A stretch of 17,384 bases of DNA, taken from assembly GCA_036508635.1 (NCBI GenBank), contig DATCGY010000229.1, positions 1-17,384 of the forward strand, written 5' to 3'. The position numbers and the translations under genes were made by a program. This stretch comes from FEN-727 sp036508635 (GTDB taxonomy: Bacteria > Actinomycetota > Geothermincolia > Fen-727 > Anoxymicrobiaceae). The number at the start of each line of letters is the position of its first letter. Position 1 is the stretch's first letter. The notes below the pieces were generated by a model. It had not been told where the DNA came from, did not search any database, and saw only the letters and a program-made list of their open reading frames with translations. Below are positions 6,994-14,686 of the stretch, one piece after another.

Positions 6994-8032
6994 GGTGCTT
7001 GCTGCCGCGATGATCGCTGGTTTTGTCTGCCTGTTCCTAACCCCGGTCCTGATAAAGATATTGCGCGGCAAGAACATCGGACAGCCAATCAGAGAAGACG
7101 GGCCTCACGCGCACTTTGTCAAGAAAGGCACACCGACGATGGGCGGGCTGCTGATAGTCCTGAGCACCTGCGTCGGCTATCTGTTGCTCTCGAAAAGGAC
7201 GCCCGAGGGCCTTGCGGTCCTGGGTACCATGGTCGCCTGCGGGGTGCTTGGATTTCTCGACGACTACATACAGATCAGAAAGAAACGCTCTCTCGGCCTG
7301 AAGCCTTCCATCAAATTCCTCGGACAGCTCGCAATAGCGGTCGGCTTTACCCTGGCAGTGACGAACCTGTCGTACGCCGGGCATCCGGCGCTGCCCGAGA
7401 AATTCAGCTTTCTCGGGGGCACATTCGGGGCGTCACTGGGGGTATTTTTCTTTCTATGGGTCTTCATCATGATAACCGCGTCGTCCAACGCGGTTAACCT
7501 CACAGACGGCCTCGACGGGCTTGCCAGCGGCTCGATGATACTGGTGATGGCCGCGTACATGCTCATCGCGTTCACGATGTTCAGGCACCCGATCAGCGCG
7601 CACCCGAAGTTCTACCCGTTCACCGGTCAGCCTGCGCTGGACATTGCCATATTGAGCGGCGCCGTTCTTGGCGCGTGCGTCGGTTTCCTGTGGTGGAACG
7701 CGGCACCCGCGAAGATATTCATGGGTGACACCGGTTCACTTGCCCTTGGTGGCGTTCTTGCCGCGATCGCGTTGATAACAAGGACGCAGTTCCTGCTCCT
7801 CATCCTGGGAGGACTCTTTGCCATTGAGACCATGTCCGTAGTCATCCAGGTAGGGGTGTTCAAGCTGACAAAAGGAAAAAGGGTGTTCAGGATGGCTCCG
7901 ATCCATCACCACTTCGAGCTCGGTGGATGGTCAGAGTTTACGGTCATGGTACGCCTGTGGATCATCTGTGGGTTCTGCGTGCTAGCGGGCTTCGCGATCT
8001 TCTACGTCGATTTTGTTGCACGGGTGCCGTGA
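6986..8032 (+). CDS. mraY: phospho-MurNAc-pentapeptide translocase MraY
   Basis: MraY is the integral membrane enzyme that transfers phospho-MurNAc-pentapeptide to undecaprenyl phosphate, making lipid I. The 348-residue protein is hydrophobic throughout, with about ten membrane segments. It has the PTMGG motif near residue 50, the DDY aspartates at 92-93, NAVNLTDGLDGLA from 168 with Asp174 and Asp177, FMGDTGSLALGG, and HHHFE at 307-311. These are the metal- and nucleotide-binding residues of the family. I chose ATG 6986, which overlaps the murF stop by eight bases and gives the normal MYRVLAAAMIAGF beginning. The frame extends 23 codons further back into murF but without homology. Its stop overlaps the murD ATG by one base. 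Confidence 0.96.
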   Translation: MYRVLAAAMIAGFVCLFLTPVLIKILRGKNIGQPIREDGPHAHFVKKGTPTMGGLLIVLSTCVGYLLLSKRTPEGLAVLGTMVACGVLGFLDDYIQIRKKRSLGLKPSIKFLGQLAIAVGFTLAVTNLSYAGHPALPEKFSFLGGTFGASLGVFFFLWVFIMITASSNAVNLTDGLDGLASGSMILVMAAYMLIAFTMFRHPISAHPKFYPFTGQPALDIAILSGAVLGACVGFLWWNAAPAKIFMGDTGSLALGGVLAAIALITRTQFLLLILGGLFAIETMSVVIQVGVFKLTKGKRVFRMAPIHHHFELGGWSEFTVMVRLWIICGFCVLAGFAIFYVDFVARVP

Positions 8033-9453
8033 TGATTGAGCTAGCGGACAAAAAGGTCCTCGTCGTCGGGCTCGGGATGAGCGGAGCCGCCGCGGCACGG
8101 GTGGCCACTCGCCTCGGGGCCCGGGTCAAGGTCGTCGACAGTTCCTTGACGCCGCTCAAGGCCGGCCTTGTGGACGAGCTGAAGGACGAGGGTATCGAGG
8201 TGTCCCTTGGGGTGGTGCTTCCTGAGAACCTGGGCGTGTTCGACCTGCTGGTTGCCAGCCCTGGTGTTCCCGACCGTGCGCCCGTGTTGAGCGCCGCGCG
8301 TAAGGCAGGGCTGAGAATCCTGAGTGAGCTCGAGCTCGGCTACCGGTTGCTCGATGGCGAAGAGATGGTAGCGATAACCGGTACCAACGGAAAGACGACC
8401 ACGACCCGGCTTGCTGGACATATGCTTTCGGTCGGTCGGACATCGGGACGGGCCGTGACGTGCGGAAATATAGGAGATCCGCTGGTCGGCCTCTACGGTG
8501 AGGTTGGGCCGTACGACGTGCTCGTAGTAGAGGTTTCCAGCTTCCAGCTCCAGAACATCGAGAGGTTCAGAGCGAAGGTGGCGGTCGTACTCAATATAGC
8601 ACCCGATCACTACGACTGGCATCGCGACTTCGAAGAGTACCGGCAGGCGAAGATGCGGCTGGTGGAAAACATGCTTCCAGATGACTTCCTGGTCTACAAC
8701 CAGGACGACGAATCGTGCCGCCTCATGGCGGAGAAAGCTCGCGGGTCGACCATGGGTTTTTCATCCACCCGCCGCCCTGGCAGCGCGATATGGGTGGAGG
8801 ACGGCTGGATAACAGCGGGGCCGCCGGCAGGCGCTGGAAGAGTACTGCCAGTCTCGGAACTCAGGCTCGCGGGCGCGCACAATGTAGAGAACGTCATGGC
8901 TGCCGTCGGTGTGTCACTTGCCATGGGACAGGACCCCGCCCGCATACGTGAAGGGGCAGCAGGCTTCGAGGGATTGGAACACCGAGTGGAATACGTCACC
9001 GACATTGACGGGGTGTCTTTCTACAACGATTCAAAGGCGACCAATCCGCACGCCGCCCTGCACGCCCTCAGGTCGTTCGAGACGCCTACCGTAGCCATCA
9101 TGGGCGGACGGAACAAAGGCCTCGATTTTGCGGAAGTGGCCTCCGAGGTGTGCGCGCGGCTCGGGGACGGCAGGATGCGCGGACTCGTGCTGGTCGGGGA
9201 GAGCGCACCCGAGATACTCGAGGCCGTCGAGCGTGTTTGTAGAGACGAAGCGGACGGGCATCTCGCGATTGCCGAAGACCTCGATGACTCTGTAGAACAA
9301 GCGTACCGGCTCTCCGGGGGGCGTGGCGTGGTCCTCTTCACCCCGGCGTGCGCATCGTTCGACATGTTCAAGGATTACAAGGATCGTGGCAGGGTTTTCA
9401 AAGAGGCCGTAGGCAACTACAAGAGGGGCAAGTCCGGTGCCGGCGGCGAGTAA
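8032..9453 (+). CDS. murD: UDP-MurNAc-L-alanine:D-glutamate ligase MurD
   Basis: MurD adds D-glutamate to UDP-MurNAc-L-Ala. The 473-residue protein begins with a Rossmann-like VLVVGLGMSG loop at 9-18. It then shows SPGVP, the ATP loop GTNGKTTTT from residue 117, the VEVSSFQLQ motif, the NIAPDHYDWH motif, YNDSKATNPHAAL in the C-terminal domain, IMGGRNKGLDF, and the closing TPACASFDMFKDYKDRG motif typical of MurD. The ATG shares its A with the mraY stop (TGATG), a classical coupled start. A GTG one codon earlier (8029) is also possible. The 3' end overlaps ftsW by 17 bases. Confidence 0.96.
   Translation: MIELADKKVLVVGLGMSGAAAARVATRLGARVKVVDSSLTPLKAGLVDELKDEGIEVSLGVVLPENLGVFDLLVASPGVPDRAPVLSAARKAGLRILSELELGYRLLDGEEMVAITGTNGKTTTTRLAGHMLSVGRTSGRAVTCGNIGDPLVGLYGEVGPYDVLVVEVSSFQLQNIERFRAKVAVVLNIAPDHYDWHRDFEEYRQAKMRLVENMLPDDFLVYNQDDESCRLMAEKARGSTMGFSSTRRPGSAIWVEDGWITAGPPAGAGRVLPVSELRLAGAHNVENVMAAVGVSLAMGQDPARIREGAAGFEGLEHRVEYVTDIDGVSFYNDSKATNPHAALHALRSFETPTVAIMGGRNKGLDFAEVASEVCARLGDGRMRGLVLVGESAPEILEAVERVCRDEADGHLAIAEDLDDSVEQAYRLSGGRGVVLFTPACASFDMFKDYKDRGRVFKEAVGNYKRGKSGAGGE
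9423..9428 (+). promoter_or_regulatory. ribosome binding site supporting the long FtsW form
   Basis: GAGGGG lies eight bases before GTG 9437, inside the end of murD. It supports translation from that GTG, which is what adds the unusual N-terminal extension to FtsW. No similarly good site precedes the GTG at 10079 that would yield a short FtsW. Confidence 0.6.
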
Positions 9454-11167
9454 CGCCGCCCGTCGAGAAAGGGCCGATTCCAAGACCCCGCCGTCCACGC
9501 CCGGCAGACGTCCGAGACCTGTGCCCGCGAAGAGCGGGCGCGCTTCGCGCTCCATCACAAAGGCAACCGCCGGGAAGCGAACGACCTCTTCCCCCCGGAA
9601 GACCACGCGATCTTCGAGGACTTCAAGCGCGGCGTCCAGAAACACCGAGTCAGACGTTTATCGCAAGCCCTCGAGGCCCGCGGCTCGTGTCTCGCGAAGT
9701 ACGGGGACAACGTCGGTGCGCAACGCTTCAAGCAGGACCACAAAAGGCAAGCCCGTCAGCGAGACGAGCGCACGGGCTACGGCCTCGAAAAAAAAGGTCG
9801 CTTCCGGGTCGAGGTCTGGTGCCACGACGCGAAAGAGCCAGACGCGAACACGCGCTTCCGCGGCGAGCAAAACTCGTCCGGCCGCGGCGAAGACGTCGAC
9901 GGCGACACGAAAGAACTCCGCTGGTTCAAGGCCTGCGATAGCGGCGCGTAAGAGCGCGACGGCTCCCACAAAGAACACCGTGGCTTCGAACACTCGCAAT
10001 ATCGCAAGCGTTCAGAAGCGTCGCCAGTCTGCCGGGAGGAGAGGCACCACAGCCAGGACTGACGCCGCAAAGAGCGCAGTGGCCCGAACCGAGCCTGCAT
10101 ATTTTGTCCTTGTCCCCACTGCCGCGCTGCTCCTGCTGGGGTTGGTCATGGTATTCTCGGCCGGTTCCATTATCGGAATGGGGCAGAGCATCGGGGGATA
10201 CCGCTACTTTCTGCAGCAGCTCGCATGGGCCGGCCTTGGGCTGGTGCTGCTCGTCTTCTTCTGGAAATTCGATTACCACAAGCTCGGAAAGATCTCAGTG
10301 GTAGGCGTTGCCGCAAGCATAGTGCTTCTTGGACTCGTTCTGTACAAGGGTAGGAGCGCATACGGGGCGACCAGGTGGCTCGTTCTGGGACCGGTGAACA
10401 TCCAGCCCACCGAGATCGCGAAGTTCACGCTGGTGATCTTTGCGGCTTTTGTGCTCGCCACAAAGGGAGACAAGGTCAAGCAGATCTTTCACGTGCTCGT
10501 ACCGGTGTTGGTGATTGCCGTCCTCGAGGCGGGGCTTATCCTGAAGCAACCTGACATGGGAAGCGCGCTGGTGCTACTGTTCTCGATCATGGTGCTCCTC
10601 GTGGTGGCCAGGACCAGGGGAAGGCACCTTGCCGTCATCGGAGCGACCGGGGCCGCCGCCGCAATGTATTTTGCCCTGTCAGCGCCTTACAGGAGAGCCA
10701 GGCTTTTTTCTTTCATAAACCCGTGGAACGCACCGCGGGGGGCCGGGTACCAGGTCATACAGTCTTACATAGCCCTGGGTACGGGCAGCGTAAAAGGGAT
10801 CGGGCTCGGGATGAGCAGGCAGAAATTCCTCTACCTGCCAAACGCCCATACCGACTTCATATTCGCGATCATCGGCGAAGAGCTTGGACTGCTGGGAACA
10901 GTGACGGTCCTGGTTCTCGTCGGGCTTCTAGCATACGGGGGATTGAGGATCGCCGGCAGGGCTCCAGACGAGATGGGAAAGCTGCTTGCAGCCGGCATAA
11001 CGGCGCTCATCGTAATACAGGCCCTCGTAAACATGGGCGGTGTCACCGGACTGCTTCCGATAACCGGCGTGCCGCTTCCGCTCATCAGCTCCGGTGGCTC
11101 GAGCCTGTGCATATGCATGGGCTGCATCGGCATACTGCTCAATATAGCCGCACAGAGTTACCGCTAG
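9437..11167 (+). CDS. ftsW: septal peptidoglycan polymerase FtsW with long basic N-terminal extension
   Basis: FtsW is the SEDS glycosyltransferase that polymerises lipid II at the septum with PBP2/FtsI. The 576-residue product has two parts. Residues 1-218 are Ser/Thr/Ala/Arg/Lys-rich; by my count about 54 Lys or Arg face 6 Asp or Glu. This part has no membrane segment and is probably disordered. From about 220 a normal SEDS core of some 355 residues follows, with about ten membrane segments, the GATRWL motif, QPTEIAK, KQPDMGSALVL with the likely catalytic Asp373, LPNAHTDFIFAIIGEELG and TGVPLPLISSGGSS. The start is GTG 9437, eight bases after GAGGGG and overlapping murD by 17. There is no methionine codon in the extension and no stop. 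A short form from GTG 10079 cannot be excluded. Confidence 0.93.
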   Translation: MPAASNAARRERADSKTPPSTPGRRPRPVPAKSGRASRSITKATAGKRTTSSPRKTTRSSRTSSAASRNTESDVYRKPSRPAARVSRSTGTTSVRNASSRTTKGKPVSETSARATASKKKVASGSRSGATTRKSQTRTRASAASKTRPAAAKTSTATRKNSAGSRPAIAARKSATAPTKNTVASNTRNIASVQKRRQSAGRRGTTARTDAAKSAVARTEPAYFVLVPTAALLLLGLVMVFSAGSIIGMGQSIGGYRYFLQQLAWAGLGLVLLVFFWKFDYHKLGKISVVGVAASIVLLGLVLYKGRSAYGATRWLVLGPVNIQPTEIAKFTLVIFAAFVLATKGDKVKQIFHVLVPVLVIAVLEAGLILKQPDMGSALVLLFSIMVLLVVARTRGRHLAVIGATGAAAAMYFALSAPYRRARLFSFINPWNAPRGAGYQVIQSYIALGTGSVKGIGLGMSRQKFLYLPNAHTDFIFAIIGEELGLLGTVTVLVLVGLLAYGGLRIAGRAPDEMGKLLAAGITALIVIQALVNMGGVTGLLPITGVPLPLISSGGSSLCICMGCIGILLNIAAQSYR

Positions 11168-11171
11168 GAGG
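11166..11171 (+). promoter_or_regulatory. murG ribosome binding site
   Basis: AGGAGG overlaps the ftsW stop codon (TAG 11165-11167) and precedes ATG 11180 by eight bases. It fixes the murG start and ties it closely to the end of ftsW. Confidence 0.7.
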
Positions 11172-11179
11172 CTGAGCTG

Positions 11180-12325
11180 ATGAACCTCGTGGTCACCGGC
11201 GGCGGCACTGGCGGGCACATCTATCCCGCCATGGCAATCGCGAGATATTTCAAGAGGGTCCCGGGGACCCGGATAGTATTTATCGGCTCCACCAGAGGGC
11301 CCGAAGGTGAGGCGGCGCAAGGCGCGGGACTCCAGTTTGTCGGCCTCGAGCTTTCGGGTGTTGCGGGAAAGAACCCGATCGCCGCTACAAAGGCTATGGC
11401 CAGGTTCTCGAGGGCAACGCTCGAGTGCCGGAAGATGTTCAAGGCTCAAAGGCCGGATTGCGTGATTGGCACCGGGGGATACGCTTCGGCGCCGGCGTGC
11501 TTCGCCGCGGCCTGGACCGGCATCCCCTTCATACTCCACGACCTGAATTTCAGGCCAGGGCTCGTTACCAGGGTTTTGAGTCGAAAGGCAGCCGCTGTCT
11601 CGATTGCGTTCGAGGGCACCATTCCCTTGCTGAAAAAAGGTGCTCGCGCCGTGGTTACCGGAGTGCCCGTCAGGGAAGAGATAGAAGAGCTCGCGGTGGA
11701 CGATTCTCGCGACCGTGCACGCGTAAAGGCGCTGGAGTTCTTCGGCTTGAAGACACGGAGAAAGACCATGCTGGTCTTTGGAGGGAGCCAGGGGGCGCAG
11801 GCTATTAACAACGCGGCCTGGTCGGCGCTGGAGAAACGTGAGAACGACCCGGGGATGCAGGTCTTGCACATCACGGGCAAAGCGGGATTCGACCAGCCGC
11901 GAAGAGAGGCCGCCCAGGGCCGAGGTGCTGAAGGGATCTTCTACAGGTCTCTGCCGTACTGCGACCGCATGGACCTGGCGTACGCGGCGGCGGACCTGGC
12001 GGTGACCAGGGCCGGCGCAGGCACAATAGCGGAGCTCGCCGCCGCGGCTCTGCCAGCAGTACTCGTTCCATACCCTTACGCATCAGCTCACCAGGAGGAG
12101 AACGCAAGGGAACACGCCCGGGGTGGGGGGGCGGCCGTGGCACTCCAGGAAGGAGATTCCGCGGACGGTGCTCTCATGGAGGCTTTCAGATTACTGGAGG
12201 ATACCGAGCGGCTTTCGGGTATGAGGGAGGCGTTGAAGGCCGGCGGGCGTCATGGTGGCACGGAAGGGATAGCCGCCCTCGTAGAAGAATTGACATTAAG
12301 ACAAGTTCGGGACAACAAGCCGTAA
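11180..12325 (+). CDS. murG: lipid II synthase MurG (UDP-GlcNAc transferase)
   Basis: MurG adds GlcNAc to lipid I on the inner face of the membrane, making lipid II. The 381-residue GT-B protein starts with VTGGGTGGHIYPA (GGTGGH at 8-13), then GTGGYAS. The family motif HEQNxxPG is present in the altered form HDLNFRPG (His120 to Gly127). The C-terminal domain has FGGSQGAQAIN, the RAGAGTIAEL motif with Glu285, and HQEENA (304-309), which bind UDP-GlcNAc. The start is set by AGGAGG. The gap to murC is 17 bases. The HDLN change and AALPA in place of the common GLPA are mild departures from the usual sequence, but all core glycine motifs are intact. Confidence 0.95.
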   Translation: MNLVVTGGGTGGHIYPAMAIARYFKRVPGTRIVFIGSTRGPEGEAAQGAGLQFVGLELSGVAGKNPIAATKAMARFSRATLECRKMFKAQRPDCVIGTGGYASAPACFAAAWTGIPFILHDLNFRPGLVTRVLSRKAAAVSIAFEGTIPLLKKGARAVVTGVPVREEIEELAVDDSRDRARVKALEFFGLKTRRKTMLVFGGSQGAQAINNAAWSALEKRENDPGMQVLHITGKAGFDQPRREAAQGRGAEGIFYRSLPYCDRMDLAYAAADLAVTRAGAGTIAELAAAALPAVLVPYPYASAHQEENAREHARGGGAAVALQEGDSADGALMEAFRLLEDTERLSGMREALKAGGRHGGTEGIAALVEELTLRQVRDNKP

Positions 12326-12342
12326 GACAGGAACATCAGGAA

Positions 12343-13752
12343 ATGAAGTTTGCTCTTTCTCAGTTAGATAAAGGTGACACCGTGCACTTTGTTGGGATCG
12401 GTGGGGCGGGGATGAGCGCCATAGCGACCGTGCTGCTCGAGATGGGCTGCACCGTAGAAGGTTCCGACCTCAAGGAGTCATCGTACGTTCGCAGGCTCAG
12501 GCAGTCCGGAGCGCTGATCGGTCTCGGTCATCGCGCGGAGAATCTGGGAAAAGCAAGAGTGGTGGTGAGATCTTCCGCGGTATCACCCGATAACCCGGAA
12601 CTCGTCGAGGCAAGGCGAATGGGCGTGCCCATCATCAACAGGGCCGAGATGCTGGCGGCCATCATGGAGACCAGAAAAGGCATAGCCGTCGCTGGAACGC
12701 ACGGCAAGACGACCACTTCTTCGCTCGTCACGCAGATGCTGCTGGGCTGTGGCGCGGATCCTTCATTTCTTATCGGTGGTGAGCTCAACGAGATCGGCGG
12801 CAACGCTCACTATGGAGGTGGCGAGTATCTTGTCGCCGAGGCGGACGAGAGTGATGGTTCGCTGCTATGCCTCAGTCCGCGGTACGCCATCGTCACGAAC
12901 ATCGACCTCGATCATCTCGATTACTACGAGAGCCTCGAACAGACCGCGGAGGTATTTCGCGAGTTTATCGGGCTCATACCTGGTGACGGATTCGTCGTCA
13001 CCTGTGGCGATGACCCGCTCGCGAAGAGCGTAGGCGCGGACTTTGCGCAGAGCGGGGGACGGGTATTCTACTACGGCCGTGGAACCGGTAACGACTACAG
13101 GTTCGTGTCCGAGCAGAGCCTGACCGATGGATGCGGCTATGATGCGTACTTCGGGGAAGAGAAGCTGGGCCCGGTCGTGACGAGAGTCGCGGGCCTGCAC
13201 AACATCTATAACAGCCTCGCGGCCCTGGCGCTCGGACATCAACTGGGGTTCCCGTTTGAGGACGCGGCCGGGGGCATAGCGATGTTCAAGGGCGTCCGGC
13301 GCAGGTTCGAGTTGATAGGGGCCTACGACGGCATAAAGGTCATCGATGATTATGCACATCATCCGACGGAAGTCCGTGCCGTCATAGACATGGCGCGCTC
13401 CCTCGCGCCCTCCCGCTTGGTGGTCGTCTTCCAGCCGCATAGATACTCCCGCAGCCGAATGCTGGCGGGCGCGTTCGGCGAGAGCTTCACTGGCGCGGAC
13501 CTCGTAGTGGTGACAGACGTCTACGGAGCCGGCGAGGAGCCGGAGCCGGGGGTCACCGGAAGGTTGATCGCCGACAGCATCATCGATAAGGACCCGGGCC
13601 TGAAGCTCGAATACGTGCCTTCGAGGGCCGACCTTGCAAAGAGCGTCGTTCCGATGCTACGCGAGGGAGACATGGTCATCACCATGGGCGCCGGCGACAT
13701 AACGCGCTGCGCACGGGAGATACTGGAGATCCTCGCGGGAAAAGATTCTTGA
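12343..13752 (+). CDS. murC: UDP-MurNAc:L-alanine ligase MurC
   Basis: MurC attaches the first amino acid, L-alanine, to UDP-MurNAc with ATP. The 469-residue protein has HFVGIGGAGMSAIA near residues 15-28, the SDLKES segment, the ATP loop GTHGKTTT (118-125, with the His typical of MurC), EADESDGSLL, NIDLDHLDYY, the DDYAHHPTEV motif in the C-terminal domain and FQPHRYSR. The ATG is preceded by AGGA (12329-12332) at ten bases. It lies 17 bases after murG and ten bases before murB. Confidence 0.96.
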   Translation: MKFALSQLDKGDTVHFVGIGGAGMSAIATVLLEMGCTVEGSDLKESSYVRRLRQSGALIGLGHRAENLGKARVVVRSSAVSPDNPELVEARRMGVPIINRAEMLAAIMETRKGIAVAGTHGKTTTSSLVTQMLLGCGADPSFLIGGELNEIGGNAHYGGGEYLVAEADESDGSLLCLSPRYAIVTNIDLDHLDYYESLEQTAEVFREFIGLIPGDGFVVTCGDDPLAKSVGADFAQSGGRVFYYGRGTGNDYRFVSEQSLTDGCGYDAYFGEEKLGPVVTRVAGLHNIYNSLAALALGHQLGFPFEDAAGGIAMFKGVRRRFELIGAYDGIKVIDDYAHHPTEVRAVIDMARSLAPSRLVVVFQPHRYSRSRMLAGAFGESFTGADLVVVTDVYGAGEEPEPGVTGRLIADSIIDKDPGLKLEYVPSRADLAKSVVPMLREGDMVITMGAGDITRCAREILEILAGKDS

Positions 13753-13762
13753 GGGGGCTCGC

Positions 13763-14686
13763 GTGCCCGATCCTCTTGCAGCGCTAGCGGACATCGATAA
13801 CGCGAAGGTTGAACGTGACTTCCCGCTGTCGCGCTTCACAACCTGGAAAGTCGGGGGCCCCGCACGTTTTGTCATCGAAGTAAGAACAGGTCGCGCTCTC
13901 GTCCAGGTGCTCGGGGCCTGTGCGAGCGCCGGACTTCCCGTTATGACCCTTGGCAACGGCTCCAACGTCCTATTCTCCGATAGCGGTTATCGGGGCGTGG
14001 TGCTGAGGCTCACAGGAGAGTTCGCTCTCGTCGAGACCGGGGCACTGGAGATAGCTGCTGGAGGCGGGGCCGGCCTCGGAGTACTTGTCGCTAGAGCGTC
14101 GCGTGCTGGCCTGACGGGGCTCGAGTTCGCTGTCGGAATCCCAGGAACGGTGGGCGGAGCGGTAATGACCAACGCCGGTGCTTTCTCGGGTAGCTGCGCG
14201 TCGCTTCTTGCACGGGTCGAGACGATGGACCTCCTGGGGGAGGCGCGCGTGCACGAGGGCTTCAAGAATGAGTACAGGTCGCACCTGGTCCCCGAGGACG
14301 AGATAGTGACATCGGCGACGTTTGTGATGGCGCAGGCGCCCAAGGAGGAGATCCGAGAGCGCGCGGACAGTTTCAGGAAGCTCAGGTTCCGGACACAACC
14401 TCTCGGTAAGGCTACCGCGGGGTCGGTGTTCAAGAACCCGGCGGGAACCTCTGCGGGGAAGCTCATAGACGAGTGCGGTCTTAAAGGCAGAAGCCTGGGA
14501 GCGGCTCGCATCTCCGAGATCCACGCGAACTTCATCATCAACGAGGGTGGTGCGACGGCGCGCGACATAAAGGCGCTGATGGAAGTGGCGGCCCATGAGG
14601 TCAGGGAGCGCTTCGGGATATGCCTCAAAGCAGAGGTAAAGCTTATCGGATTCGAAGGGGAGGAAAATCCTTGGGACTCAAAGTAG
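13763..14686 (+). CDS. murB: UDP-N-acetylenolpyruvoylglucosamine reductase MurB
   Basis: MurB is the FAD- and NADPH-dependent enzyme that reduces UDP-GlcNAc-enolpyruvate to UDP-MurNAc, the substrate of MurC. The 307-residue protein has the FTTWKVGGPA start motif, the FAD-binding LGNGSNVLFSDSGYRG segment, GLEFAVGIPGTVGGAVMTNAGAF, the EYRSHL segment, and AGSVFKNP with catalytic Ser221. EIHANFIIN near the C-terminus supplies the catalytic Glu. Length and lack of the type I insertion fit a type II MurB. The start is GTG 13763, five bases after GAGGGGG (13751-13757). It overlaps ddl by 16 bases. murB here, between murC and ddl, is common in Firmicutes and some deep lineages but not in typical actinobacteria. 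Confidence 0.95.
   Translation: MPDPLAALADIDNAKVERDFPLSRFTTWKVGGPARFVIEVRTGRALVQVLGACASAGLPVMTLGNGSNVLFSDSGYRGVVLRLTGEFALVETGALEIAAGGGAGLGVLVARASRAGLTGLEFAVGIPGTVGGAVMTNAGAFSGSCASLLARVETMDLLGEARVHEGFKNEYRSHLVPEDEIVTSATFVMAQAPKEEIRERADSFRKLRFRTQPLGKATAGSVFKNPAGTSAGKLIDECGLKGRSLGAARISEIHANFIINEGGATARDIKALMEVAAHEVRERFGICLKAEVKLIGFEGEENPWDSK
14657..14663 (+). promoter_or_regulatory. ribosome binding site deciding the ddl start
   Basis: GGGGAGG lies seven bases before TTG 14671, inside the murB coding region. It favours this TTG start over the ATG at 14620, which would add 17 residues that do not resemble Ddl. Confidence 0.65.

Noticed and set aside
7927..8031. Longer N-terminus for murD
   Set aside because: It would overlap mraY by over 100 bases. 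The TGATG junction at 8030-8034 gives the conserved start.
9348..9941. Alternative + strand frame of 197 codons, Arg/Pro-rich, over the FtsW extension
   Set aside because: It starts inside murD in another frame, ends before the SEDS core, and has less G/C at third positions than the ftsW frame, which joins directly to a conserved protein.
9454..10090. The basic FtsW extension as a separate histone-like protein gene
   Set aside because: The frame is continuous into the SEDS core with no stop and no sign of a frameshift, so it is treated as one protein.
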